This document shows, one piece after another, positions 36,117 to 46,407 of a DNA stretch of 64,000 nt. A program made the position numbers and the translations under genes. The notes below the pieces were generated by a model that did no database searches, was not told the DNA's origin, and saw only the letters and a list, made by a program, of their open reading frames with translations. Numbering within the stretch: the first letter of the stretch is position 1; every line of letters starts with the position of its first letter. The DNA is from Bacteroidota bacterium (GTDB lineage: Bacteria > Bacteroidota > Bacteroidia > Cytophagales > Cyclobacteriaceae), in NCBI GenBank assembly GCA_016178785.1, contig JACOSO010000032.1, positions 78,107 through 142,106 of the forward strand, given 5' to 3'.

Positions 36117-36716
36117 CTAAATCTTATATAGTTGATTTGGATTAGTCGTGGAGAATAACTTTTTGACAACTTTATGGCCAACTGTCCTTATTTTGTCTTC
36201 GGTAACAGTAATTAGATGGTCGAACAATTGTATATATTTCTCCAATTCACCTATATCTGGTTTATTTCTTTTTAGTTGTTCAATCTTCACTTCTGAATCA
36301 TTTTTGAATGGGTCAATTTTAATGTATGCAATTGCGAATTCATGAATTGTCCGACCCCTGTGAGCAACGAAATTGTGCCGAAGGTCCATTAGTTCATTAT
36401 GTGTTTTTAAGAACATTTCATTTTGTCTCGAAAAACAGTTGTTGCTTTCTAATTTTGTTGAATGTCCAGATGAAACGAAACATTTACCGTACAGTGCAAT
36501 TACAGTGTGCCACAATGATGCCATTGTCGTCTGGTCTAAATCTGGCGTCATCAACTTTGTTGTAGCTTCTTTAATAAAAATAAGGTCGTGTCGAATGCTT
36601 TGATAATTAAGTAGTGGCTTAGCCAAATGGTCCGGAATGATATAACGAGATGAATCGTCCTCAGTCTGTTCTCGTATTTGAGCTATTAAGTAATCAAAAG
36701 CGTCCCTTGGATTCAT
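36117..36716 (-). CDS. HEPN-like helical protein of unknown function
   Basis: 199 residues, nearly all helical. LRHNFVAHRG contains R113-x5-H119, the Rx4-6H pattern of HEPN ribonucleases, at the end of a helix as expected. The surrounding arrangement (LWHTVIALYGKCF ... NELMDLRHNFVAHRG) resembles AbiU2/HEPN-type families. HEPN proteins often act as toxins in defence or toxin-antitoxin pairs, but no partner nucleotidyltransferase is adjacent. It is located between the REP/RAYT element and dapA, so it may be accessory cargo. Confidence 0.5.
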   Translation of the reverse strand: MNPRDAFDYLIAQIREQTEDDSSRYIIPDHLAKPLLNYQSIRHDLIFIKEATTKLMTPDLDQTTMASLWHTVIALYGKCFVSSGHSTKLESNNCFSRQNEMFLKTHNELMDLRHNFVAHRGRTIHEFAIAYIKIDPFKNDSEVKIEQLKRNKPDIGELEKYIQLFDHLITVTEDKIRTVGHKVVKKLFSTTNPNQLYKI

Positions 36717-36806
36717 CTATAAAACTTATGTCAACGTGAATAGTCCAATGTTCCAGAAAATGGATGCTAACATTTGGCTATGCGCATTGTGCATATTTCA
36801 TTATGC

Positions 36807-37679
36807 TTATTTCATCTTCTCAAACACCTTCTCAATCTTCTTCCTCAATCCAGCTGAAGGTTCGACCAAGGGCAGGCGCACGTGTGGTTTGCAGACGTTC
36901 ATGAGGCTTAACAAATATTTCACGCCAGTAGGGTTGCCCTCTTCATACATCGGGCCGTTGATTTCTAAAAGCGTAAAAGTTTCTGCGGAAGCTTTAGTAT
37001 AGTTTCCTGAAGCAGCATTGCTCGTTATCTTTTTGAATGCTTCGGGGAAAGCATTTGCTAAAACAGATATCACTCCAACTCCACCCACCGCATAAATTGG
37101 TACTGTCAGCAAATCATCGCCTGAGATCAGCAAAAAGCTTTTTGGTTTTTCTTTGGCAATCTTCATGCACTGCTCAAGATTCCCGGAAGCTTCTTTGACG
37201 CCTACAATATTTTTATGCTGTGCCAGCCGTAAAGTTGTGTCTGCAGAAATGTTGGATGCGGTACGGCCGGGCACGTTGTACAACAGGATTGGCAACGTGG
37301 AAGTGTCTGCTACTTTTTTAAAATGCTGATAAATCCCTTCTTGTGATGGCTTATTGTAATAGGGGCCCACCGATAAAAGAGCGGTTACACCTCTTAAATT
37401 GGTGTGATGGATTTCTTCAATCACAGCATCGGTGTTGTTGCCGCCAATACCATACACCACCGGAAGCTTCTTAGGGTTATTCTTCAATACAAATTGTAAT
37501 ACTTCTTTTTTTTCATCCTTCGTCATCGTGGCAGACTCGCCAGTGGTGCCCATCACCACATAGTAATCAACACCCTTGGCGGTATGCGCCAATATTTTTT
37601 TCAGTGAATTAAAATCGATAGTGCCATCGGCATGAAAAGGCGTGACCAACGCGACTCCTGTTCCGGTTAACTTCTTCAT
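36807..37679 (-). CDS. dapA: 4-hydroxy-tetrahydrodipicolinate synthase
   Basis: 290 residues of TIM barrel. GTTGESAT is at the substrate pocket, LYNVPGRT carries the catalytic Tyr and GVKEASGN the Schiff-base Lys. It condenses pyruvate with aspartate semialdehyde in lysine/diaminopimelate synthesis. Its ATG overlaps the stop of the upstream DUF6913-like gene by 4 bp, so the two are co-translated. NAL/KDG aldolases are similar, but the motifs fit DapA best. Confidence 0.95.
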   Translation of the reverse strand: MKKLTGTGVALVTPFHADGTIDFNSLKKILAHTAKGVDYYVVMGTTGESATMTKDEKKEVLQFVLKNNPKKLPVVYGIGGNNTDAVIEEIHHTNLRGVTALLSVGPYYNKPSQEGIYQHFKKVADTSTLPILLYNVPGRTASNISADTTLRLAQHKNIVGVKEASGNLEQCMKIAKEKPKSFLLISGDDLLTVPIYAVGGVGVISVLANAFPEAFKKITSNAASGNYTKASAETFTLLEINGPMYEEGNPTGVKYLLSLMNVCKPHVRLPLVEPSAGLRKKIEKVFEKMK

Positions 37680-38176
37680 CGTATTTGCTTTGCGTATTTG
37701 TACATAGTTTCAATCAAGCCCTTGGTGGTACCGTTTTGCCCGATCATCATTTCAAAAAAGGGTTCATCCTTGTCTACAAACCGGCCCACACGACAATGTG
37801 CTTTGCTGGCAGCCAATAAATAAAGGGCGAGTGGGTTTGGTTCTTTATCGATGTAGAACAAATAATCAAAGGGTGTCTCTAAAAATTTTTGCGCCTGGGT
37901 AGAATTGATATTTCCCCAAAATGTCAGGTCCTTTATCGTGAAGAAATCAAATTTAAATTCGTAGTTCTCTTTTCTCAAAGGTAAATATTCGAGTACCTGC
38001 ACTTTCTTTCCATCTTGTTCCAGCAGGTGAATAAATTCTTTTACGTCAAGATGCTTCTGTTTGTCTTCTACAGTAAACAAAACGCCAACATTATGCGCCT
38101 GTTGGTAGGGAAGGCTGGTGCGAAGGGCATTATTTTTTTTCAATGCCTTGCGCGTGCGCATCCGAAGGAAATTCAT
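37676..38176 (-). CDS. DUF6913-like conserved protein upstream of dapA
   Basis: 166 residues from ATG 38176 (MNFLRMRTRKALKK); a GTG at 38185 is possible. The N-terminus is basic, followed by alternating strand/helix NVGVLFTVEDKQKHLDVKEFIHLLEQDGKKVQVLEYL and FDYLFYIDKEPNPLALYLLAASKAHCRVGRF. This order suggests a Rossmann-like or nucleotide-pyrophosphate-type fold. It resembles Bacteroidota proteins encoded before dapA and labelled DUF6913. The function is unknown. It overlaps dapA by 4 bp. Confidence 0.6.
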   Translation of the reverse strand: MNFLRMRTRKALKKNNALRTSLPYQQAHNVGVLFTVEDKQKHLDVKEFIHLLEQDGKKVQVLEYLPLRKENYEFKFDFFTIKDLTFWGNINSTQAQKFLETPFDYLFYIDKEPNPLALYLLAASKAHCRVGRFVDKDEPFFEMMIGQNGTTKGLIETMYKYAKQIR

Positions 38177-38188
38177 TTTAAACACGGA

Positions 38189-38273
38189 GATTCAGGATTT
38201 AAGATTCAAGATTCAAAATTATCAATATTTCAGTACCGAGGTCAATTTTGAATTTGGAATCTGGAATTTTGAA

Positions 38274-38276
<3 letters not shown>
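38189..38276. repeat. AT-rich inverted repeat between ligA and the DUF6913-like gene
   Basis: GATTCAAGATTCAAAATT and its complement AATTTTGAATTTGGAATC form arms of an imperfect stem of about 30 bp. Same repeat style as 17740 and 63359. Confidence 0.65.
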
Positions 38277-40345
<2,069 letters not shown>

Positions 40346-40371
<26 letters not shown>

Positions 40372-41050
40372 TCAAAATCTGACAGGCGACAAGCCCTGCA
40401 GTTTCAGTCCTCAATCGATTTGGTCCCAGGCTTACTTTTTCAAAACCATTGTTCATCGCTTGTGATAATTCCTCTTTTGAGAAATCACCTTCAGGCCCAA
40501 TGAGGACAAGATATTTTTTCCCGCTACTTGCGTAAGATTGAAGGTGCTTGGTGTTTTTGGCATCCACATAAGCAATGCACCTTTGATCGGCTTGAGCTGA
40601 AACAATTTCGTCAAAATGAGTCATTTGACTTAATCGAGGAAGCCAGGCTTGCTGTGATTGTTTCATAGCGCTAACCGCGACTTTTTCTACCCTTTCATGG
40701 TTGATTACTTTACGCTCGGAATTTTTGCAAAGCATAAAACTGATTTGATCGATCCCGATTTCGGTTGCTTTCTCGATGAACCATTCGATGCGATCAGCAT
40801 TTTTTGTCGGAGCAATCGCGATGTGGATGTGAAAATCTTTTTTCGTGTCTTGCCTTTTTTCCGTGACCTCGAATTCGCATTTTTTTGGATCTGCCCTTAC
40901 AATCTTTGCATCATAAAAAAAACCCTGACCATCGGTGAGGTCAAGGTTTTGTCCTTCGGTCATTCGAAGTACTCTTATCACATGGTGGGACTCTTCACGA
41001 TCGAGATGATGAATTCCTTGTGGGATGCCGGGCTGGTAAAATAAATTCAC
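40346..41050 (-). CDS. rsmE: 16S rRNA m3U1498 methyltransferase RsmE
   Basis: 234 residues. The N-terminal PUA-like domain is followed by a SPOUT knot with IAIAPTKNADRIEWFIEKATEIGIDQI, VLIGPEGDFSKEE and LGPNRLRTETA, all RsmE hallmarks. It methylates U1498 of 16S rRNA using SAM. It lies upstream of ligA on the same strand, separated by an AT repeat. Confidence 0.95.
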
Positions 41051-41147
41051 GTCTTTGAGTATATGTCAAAAGTCTGCAGTCTCCAGTTGGCAGTTTTGGT
41101 TGTGGTAGTACCGTCTACTGCACCCTCCCTACTGCCTACTTTTCAAA

Positions 41148-41411
41148 TCAGGCGAGTTCTTTTTTCAATCGCTCTACTAAGTTCACGTACTCTTGCATCG
41201 CCTGTTCCTTGCTCACGCCTTTTTTCTCCTCCCATGCACTGTATTTCGCAATGGCTTTAAAATCAAAACCCCCGGGCTTGTCGCCACTCACATCTCCATC
41301 GGTTGCTTGCTTGAAGAGTGCATAGAGTTGAAGCAAATCTTCATTCGATGGGCGTGAAGGCAAATCTTTGGATTGCGAAACTGCTGCAGTGAAATTTTCT
41401 TGAAGTGTCAT
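41148..41411 (-). CDS. acyl-CoA-binding protein
   Basis: 87 residues, the size of a stand-alone ACBP. LLQLYALFKQATDGDVSGDKPGGFDFKAIAKYSAWEEKKGVSKEQAMQEYV matches the family core with the conserved Tyr, Lys and Trp that contact the acyl-CoA. ACBPs buffer and shuttle long-chain acyl-CoA in the cytoplasm. It starts 2 bp after a ParE-like toxin gene and is the last gene of the gltA-antitoxin-toxin-ACBP unit. Confidence 0.93.
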   Translation of the reverse strand: MTLQENFTAAVSQSKDLPSRPSNEDLLQLYALFKQATDGDVSGDKPGGFDFKAIAKYSAWEEKKGVSKEQAMQEYVNLVERLKKELA

Positions 41412-41413
41412 TT

Positions 41414-41704
41414 TTACTTTAATTTTCTTCTGGCGTCACGAATATTGATAATTTCAATTTGATTTTTTCTGACCTTAACGCGGTAGGTAATCATAGTCAA
41501 TTTATTGAGCGGACCACGATGAACGTTTTTAAACTTAGATGTCTTTTGAAGCAAGTATGGGTAGTCACTCAGTAAACTTAAAAACTGCTGCGTTTCATTG
41601 ACGAAATGTATGACTTCGCGATCTGTCCAGTGAGTCTTCAGATAAGTTATTACTTCATCAAACCCTGCGATGGCTCTTTCAGTCCAGACTATTTCGAAAG
41701 CCAT
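41414..41704 (-). CDS. RelE/ParE-family toxin
   Basis: 96 residues with the fold order of ParE/RelE: VWTERAIAGFDEVITYLKTHW (two helices), LLSDYPYLLQKTSKFKNVHRGPLNKLTMITYRVKVRKNQIEIINIRDARRKLK (central sheet and terminal IxDxRR). ParE members poison gyrase and RelE members cut ribosome-bound mRNA; this sequence does not decide which. It overlaps the upstream antitoxin by 16 bp. Confidence 0.85.
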   Translation of the reverse strand: MAFEIVWTERAIAGFDEVITYLKTHWTDREVIHFVNETQQFLSLLSDYPYLLQKTSKFKNVHRGPLNKLTMITYRVKVRKNQIEIINIRDARRKLK

Positions 41705-41919
41705 TTTTTATACTTGGCCATCACTTTATGATGGGGAACAACTTGTTTGCTATCGGCCTGTGCCAGACCTTTTTTAATTTCGGCTTTTTCATCTTCACTG
41801 ATTTCGTCCCACCAATCCTTTTCCTTCTCCCTCAAAGCAACCAATTTTTTAATAACTGATGGTTTGTTAAGTGAAGCCAACCATTCGATCAATTGAATTT
41901 TTTCTGCTTGAATATCCAT
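41689..41919 (-). CDS. antitoxin partner of the RelE/ParE toxin
   Basis: 76 residues. The N-terminal helices IQAEKIQLIEWLASLNKPSVIKKLVALRE precede WWDEISEDEKAEIKKGLAQAD. The C-terminal motif VPHHKVMAKYKKWL (HxxVMxxYxKWL) is the usual toxin-neutralising end in Bacteroidota. It begins 6 bp after the gltA stop, so the pair appears to share gltA's transcript rather than having a normal autoregulated promoter. Confidence 0.8.
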   Translation of the reverse strand: MDIQAEKIQLIEWLASLNKPSVIKKLVALREKEKDWWDEISEDEKAEIKKGLAQADSKQVVPHHKVMAKYKKWLSK

Positions 41920-41925
41920 AAAAAT

Positions 41926-43212
41926 TTATCTTTTCTTAATGGCCACGTAAGGTCTCAAGTTTTGACCGGTATAAATTTGTCTTGGCCTTCCAATCGGTTC
42001 CTTATTCTCGCGAAGCTCTTTCCATTGTGCAATCCACCCGGGCAAGCGACCCATGGCGAACATTACTGTGAACATATCAACCGGAATTCCAAGCGCGCGA
42101 TAAATTATTCCTGAATAGAAATCCACATTAGGATAAAGTTTTCTTTCAATAAAATAAGAATCGCGTAAAGCAACTTCTTCGAGTTTCAAAGCGATTTCAA
42201 GAACAGGATCATTCACTCCTAATTTTTTCAACACATCATCGGCTGCTTTTTTAATGATCTTGGCGCGAGGATCAAAATTTTTGTAAACGCGATGCCCAAA
42301 GCCCATTAACCGGAAGCCGCTGTTTTTGTCTTTTGCTTTTGCAATCCATTTATCAGTATCGCCACCATCTTTCTTTATTTGCTCTAGCATAAGGATCACC
42401 TCCTGGTTTGCGCCCCCATGCAATGGTCCCCACAAAGCGTTGATGCCGGCAGAGATTGACGAATAAATGCTTGCTTTTGACGAACCGACAATCCGCACCG
42501 TTGAAGTAGAGCAATTCTGTTCATGATCGGCATGAAGGATCAATAATTTATCTAACGCATCGGCTACTACGGGGTCAATTTCATATTGTTCGGCCGGAAG
42601 AGCGTACATCATTTTCATAAAACGTGCGCAGTAGTCCAAAGAGTTGTCAGGATAATTGACGGGATGACCCATCGCATTTTTATAAGCCCACGCTGCGAAT
42701 GTCGGCATCTTAGCTAAAGAGCGAATGATACTTAAATAAACTGCCTCGGACGAACGGTTAGGATCAAGTGATTCAGGATAAAATGCAGTTTGTGCGCAAA
42801 ACATGGAAGCCAATACACCCATGGGGTGAGACGAAGAAGGAAACCCATCTAATATTTTGCGGGTGTCTTCATGCACCATGGTGTGCTTCTTGATGTCATC
42901 CGAGAATTTTTTGTATTGGTCGGTTGTGGGAAGCTCGCCAAAAATCAAAAGGTAAGCCACTTCTAAGAAATTAGAACTGGCAGCCAGCTCTTCTATGGAA
43001 TAACCGCGGTAACGCAAGATGCCCTTGTCGCCATCCAGAAAAGTAATGGCACTTTTAGTTGCCCCTGTATTTTTGTAACCGAGATCGAGTGTAATAAGAC
43101 CTGCCTCCTCCAGAAGGTTGCCGATGTCAATTGCTGTTTCGTTTTCTGTTCCTTCTACAAGAGGGAATTTATATGTTTTTCCGTCTACGATTAACTCTGC
43201 GGTTTTCGCCAT
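41926..43212 (-). CDS. gltA: citrate synthase
   Basis: 428 residues of type II citrate synthase. Active-site regions are HADHEQNCSTSTVR (His), GPLHGGANQ (His), MGFGHRVYKNFDPRA (Arg/His) and the C-terminal Asp/Arg in VDFYSGIIYRALGIP and RPRQIYTG. The N-terminal beta strands are those of hexameric, NADH-sensitive enzymes. It condenses oxaloacetate and acetyl-CoA. It is followed at 6 bp by a toxin-antitoxin pair and then ACBP. Prohibitin lies 71 bp upstream. Confidence 0.96.
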   Translation of the reverse strand: MAKTAELIVDGKTYKFPLVEGTENETAIDIGNLLEEAGLITLDLGYKNTGATKSAITFLDGDKGILRYRGYSIEELAASSNFLEVAYLLIFGELPTTDQYKKFSDDIKKHTMVHEDTRKILDGFPSSSHPMGVLASMFCAQTAFYPESLDPNRSSEAVYLSIIRSLAKMPTFAAWAYKNAMGHPVNYPDNSLDYCARFMKMMYALPAEQYEIDPVVADALDKLLILHADHEQNCSTSTVRIVGSSKASIYSSISAGINALWGPLHGGANQEVILMLEQIKKDGGDTDKWIAKAKDKNSGFRLMGFGHRVYKNFDPRAKIIKKAADDVLKKLGVNDPVLEIALKLEEVALRDSYFIERKLYPNVDFYSGIIYRALGIPVDMFTVMFAMGRLPGWIAQWKELRENKEPIGRPRQIYTGQNLRPYVAIKKR

Positions 43213-43283
43213 AAAAATTGGATTTTAAACTTTCGTTTTAAAGATAGAATGAAGAGTTATCAGAAAAAAGGAGTGATTAATAA

Positions 43284-44099
43284 TTAGTTATTACCTAAGA
43301 TCAGCGGCATGCCGTCCTTGCCGGAGCCAACAACAATGATTTTACTATTTGGCGATTTGGAAAGTTCCAGGGTAGCTTCTATGCCTCTCATCTTCAATAA
43401 TTTGTCGGTCAAACTGTTGTTGATGATATTATTGGCTCGTGATTCGCCCTCTGCTGCAATGCGCTTGCGTTCTGCTTCACTCTTTTCTTTGTCGAGACGG
43501 AATTGATAAGCCAGCGCTTCTTGCTCTTGCTGCAGTTTGTTTTCGATGGCTTGTTTGATTTGTTCAGGCAAAGCGATGGACCGAATCAATACGGCAGTTG
43601 CGTTTACATTATTCGTACTTAGTATTTTCTCCGTTTCATTTTTTATAGCACTTTCAACTTCGGCACGTTTGGTCGAATAAATTTCTTCGGCTGTGTAACG
43701 TCCCATTACCTGGCGCACAGTTGATCGGACTTCCGGAATAACCAGCACATTTACGTAGTCTTTAGTGAACTGCTCATGGATGAATCCGATTTTAGTGGGT
43801 ATTGGGAAAAACCGAACCGTTACATCAACGTGAATGGACAATCCACTTTTGTCGAGCACATCCATATTTTCTTCGGAGGATGTTTCATTCACCTTATAAG
43901 TGTAAACATCATTCCAGGGTGCCTTGATGTGGGTTCCTGGCCCAATCACATTTTGTTTATCTAGTCCGCTTCCAAATGGCCTGAAGACGATGGCACGTTC
44001 AGTGGCTTCGATTGTGAACCAAAGGCTTGAAGACAGTGTGAGCAAAACGATAAATGCAATCACACTTAAGATAATGATGGGTAATCTGCGGTTATTCAT
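43284..44099 (-). CDS. prohibitin/SPFH-domain membrane protein
   Basis: 271 residues. One N-terminal membrane helix (IIILSVIAFIVLLTLSSSLW) is followed by the SPFH/Band 7 domain (FTIEATERAIVFRPFGSGLDKQNVIGPGTHIKAPWNDVYTYKV). A coiled coil follows, QEQEALAYQFRLDKEKSEAERKRIAAEGE. Prohibitin-like proteins oligomerise as membrane scaffolds and often regulate FtsH. No partner protease is adjacent. It may be co-transcribed with gltA. Confidence 0.9.
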   Translation of the reverse strand: MNNRRLPIIILSVIAFIVLLTLSSSLWFTIEATERAIVFRPFGSGLDKQNVIGPGTHIKAPWNDVYTYKVNETSSEENMDVLDKSGLSIHVDVTVRFFPIPTKIGFIHEQFTKDYVNVLVIPEVRSTVRQVMGRYTAEEIYSTKRAEVESAIKNETEKILSTNNVNATAVLIRSIALPEQIKQAIENKLQQEQEALAYQFRLDKEKSEAERKRIAAEGESRANNIINNSLTDKLLKMRGIEATLELSKSPNSKIIVVGSGKDGMPLILGNN

Positions 44100-44137
44100 A
44101 ATTTTTTTATTGAGGGTTTGTTAATAATTCTGTTGGC

Positions 44138-44167
44138 AAAAAAAAAGCGATGCAGCCGGCATCGCTT
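44138..44167 (-). terminator. intrinsic terminator of the Lys/Ala-rich histone-like gene
   Basis: Perfect 9-bp stem (AAGCGATGC / GCATCGCTT, 5-base loop) with a tract of about ten T on the minus strand, 23 bp after the gene's stop. Confidence 0.9.
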
Positions 44168-44189
44168 CGGTTGATAAAGATGCTACTGA

Positions 44190-44498
44190 TTACATTCCTG
44201 AACCAGAGCCTGAATCCATTCCCGTATTCCATGATGGAGGTTCGGGCTTTGGTTCTGGCGTTGACATTGGTGCCGGTGTTGGAGCAGGAGCTGCCGCTGG
44301 CATTGTCATTTTAGGTGCTGCTGGTTTCTTTACCGCCTTCTTTTTAGGAGCTGCTTTTTTAGCTACCTTCTTTTTGGCGGCCTTCTTGGCTTTCTTCTTT
44401 GCGGCTTTTTTCACGACTTTCTTTTTAGCCGCTTTCTTCACCGACTTTTTAGCTTTTGCTTTGCCTTTCTTAGATGCTTTTTTAGCTTTCTTTGCCAT
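44190..44498 (-). CDS. lysine/alanine-rich histone H1-like nucleoid protein
   Basis: 102 residues from ATG 44498 (MAKKAKKASKK); an upstream frame to 44603 is not supported. About 60 residues of KKAAKK-type repeats resemble the C-terminal domain of eukaryotic H1. A Pro/Ala linker (PAAAPAPTPAPMSTPEPKPEPP) follows, then a Gly/Ser tail. Such proteins bind DNA through charge and compact it; repeat number is usually variable. It faces recA divergently, with about 248 bp between them, and has its own strong terminator. Confidence 0.8.
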   Translation of the reverse strand: MAKKAKKASKKGKAKAKKSVKKAAKKKVVKKAAKKKAKKAAKKKVAKKAAPKKKAVKKPAAPKMTMPAAAPAPTPAPMSTPEPKPEPPSWNTGMDSGSGSGM

Positions 44499-44690
44499 GG
44501 CGCTATTGGGTTTAATTTTTTTTGGAGTAGAGTTTGAGTTAATTCTTCTGAAATTTAAATAAGAGTTTGCTTGGAATGGCATCGAATGAAAAAAAAATTT
44601 CAAGCAAAAAGTTGATGCTTGTCAGACAAGAGGCGGTGATTTTGAATGGACAGATCGAAAATTGGTTCAAAAAGTTTTTTAGCCTCTGAT

Positions 44691-44721
44691 TTTGTTTTTA
44701 GCAAATTACTAAATATTTTAG
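44691..44721 (+). promoter_or_regulatory. probable promoter of recA
   Basis: TTTG at 44691-44694, an exact 19-bp spacer and TATTTTAG at 44714-44721 (one mismatch to TAnnTTTG). The leader is about 20 nt. No LexA-type operator was recognised. Confidence 0.5.
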
Positions 44722-44746
44722 CATTCGATTTTAAAACGAAAACATC

Positions 44747-45778
44747 ATGACCACAGACGCAAAAGAGAAATTAAAGGCCCTTCAACTCACTATTGATAAA
44801 CTGGAAAAGACCTATGGCAAAGGCACCGTAATGAAATTGAGCGATGAAATTGTTATGGACGTGCCTGCAATTTCAACTGGTTCGCTCGGGCTTGATATTG
44901 CTCTGGGTATTGGAGGCATACCTCGGGGTCGTGTTACTGAAATCTATGGGCCAGAATCATCGGGTAAGACCACGCTCACCTTGCACGCTATTGCACAGGC
45001 TCAGAAGAAAGGGGGACTAGCAGCTTTTATCGATGCTGAGCATGCTTTTGATAAGTCGTATGCAGAAAGATTGGGTATTGATACCGAAAACCTTCTTATC
45101 TCTCAACCTGATAACGGTGAGCAGGCGCTTGAAATTGCCGAGCATCTGATCCGCTCAGGTGCTATTGATATTATTGTCATTGATTCAGTGGCAGCGCTTG
45201 TGCCTAAAGCTGAGTTGGAAGGCGAGATGGGTGAAAGCAAAATGGGTCTGCAAGCCCGATTAATGTCGCAAGCCTTGAGAAAACTTACCGGCACAATTAG
45301 CAAAACGGGGTGTGCTTGCATTTTCATCAACCAACTCCGCGAAAAAATTGGAGTGATGTTTGGCAACCCTGAAACCACTACCGGTGGTAACGCCTTGAAA
45401 TTCTACGCTTCAGTAAGGTTGGATATTCGCAGAATTGGGCAAATCAAAGAAGACGCAGATAATATTACCGGTAACAGGGTAAAGGTAAAAGTGGTGAAGA
45501 ACAAAGTAGCACCTCCGTTCAAAGTAGTAGAGTTCGATATCATGTACGGCCGAGGCATTTCTAAGTCAGGAGAAATCGTGGATTTGGGCGTTGAACTCAA
45601 TGTGATTCAGAAATCAGGTTCTTGGTTTTCATACAACGGCAATAAACTTGGCCAAGGCCGCGATGCCGTGAAACAACTTATTGAAGACAACCCTGAACTT
45701 TCGGAAGAATTGGAAAAGAAGATCAAAGAGAAAATTTCATCCGGAGGAGTAGAGGAAGGGAAGAAAGCAGAAAATTAG
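44747..45778 (+). CDS. recA: recombinase RecA
   Basis: 343 residues. Walker A is GPESSGKTT, Walker B is [13 protein letters not shown], and loop regions [24 protein letters not shown] and [36 protein letters not shown] complete the core, with a C-terminal domain and an acidic/basic tail. RecA forms filaments on single-stranded DNA, catalyses strand exchange and drives the SOS response. The gene is monocistronic with its own promoter and strong terminator. Confidence 0.99.
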   Translation: MTTDAKEKLKALQLTIDKLEKTYGKGTVMKLSDEIVMDVPAISTGSLGLDIALGIGGIPRGRVTEIYGPESSGKTTLTLHAIAQAQKKGGLAAFIDAEHAFDKSYAERLGIDTENLLISQPDNGEQALEIAEHLIRSGAIDIIVIDSVAALVPKAELEGEMGESKMGLQARLMSQALRKLTGTISKTGCACIFINQLREKIGVMFGNPETTTGGNALKFYASVRLDIRRIGQIKEDADNITGNRVKVKVVKNKVAPPFKVVEFDIMYGRGISKSGEIVDLGVELNVIQKSGSWFSYNGNKLGQGRDAVKQLIEDNPELSEELEKKIKEKISSGGVEEGKKAEN

Positions 45779-45798
45779 TACTTCTGTATAAAACAGAT

Positions 45799-45832
45799 GA
45801 GAGGCATTGCATTTTGCGATGCCTCTCTTTTT
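45799..45832 (+). terminator. intrinsic terminator of recA
   Basis: 13-bp stem GAGAGGCATTGCA / TGCGATGCCTCTC with one G-T pair, 3-base loop and TTTTT, 20 bp after the recA stop. Confidence 0.92.
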
Positions 45833-45860
45833 GTAAACATTCCTTATATATATTGCGCGA

Positions 45861-46247
45861 ATGAGTTTTTTGAAATCCATCGCATTCAAAAGAACAACTG
45901 CCATTGGCTGGTACACATTGATCATCCTGGGCTCTTCAATCCCCGGTAAGAAAATCCCGGAAATTTTTACCCTTACGCCAGATAAACTGATTCACTGTGT
46001 TGAATACCTGGTTCTCGGTTTTTTATTGATGCGTTGGCTCACCTCAGATTTTACTTCATTTACAGGGAAGAAGTCCGCAGTGATTGTATTACTGGTCGGG
46101 GCGCTTTGCGCAATGGCTGATGAATTGTATCAAAACCTGACTCCCAACCGCACACCCGATTTTTATGATTGGTGTCTTGATGTTGTTGGATTGATGATCA
46201 GTATTCCGTTTTTTGATTTTCTAAGAAGAAAAATTTATTGGATTTAG
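45861..46247 (+). CDS. VanZ-family membrane protein
   Basis: 128 residues with four hydrophobic helices. GWYTLIILGSSIPGKKIPEI ... LTPDKLIHCVEYLVLGFLLMRWL carries the conserved DKxxHxxEYxxLG pattern of VanZ-like proteins, and ALCAMADELYQNLTPNRTPDFYDWCLDVVG the DExxQ...R/DWxxDxxG motif. VanZ raises low-level teicoplanin resistance in enterococci, but most members have no known role. It lies between recA and the TPR-CHAT gene. Confidence 0.85.
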   Translation: MSFLKSIAFKRTTAIGWYTLIILGSSIPGKKIPEIFTLTPDKLIHCVEYLVLGFLLMRWLTSDFTSFTGKKSAVIVLLVGALCAMADELYQNLTPNRTPDFYDWCLDVVGLMISIPFFDFLRRKIYWI

Positions 46248-46407
46248 GTTTCTTCCGGTAGGCGCAAGTTCAATAATACGGACTTTCTCGCCATTCGCTG
46301 TCAAAAAAATCACTACTTTTCGTAGTAGAACCGGCTATACCACGGAATGCCCAACTGCAAAGAATTACAGGCATTCCGGCTAACCTTAGCTTATAAATTA
46401 TCAACAA

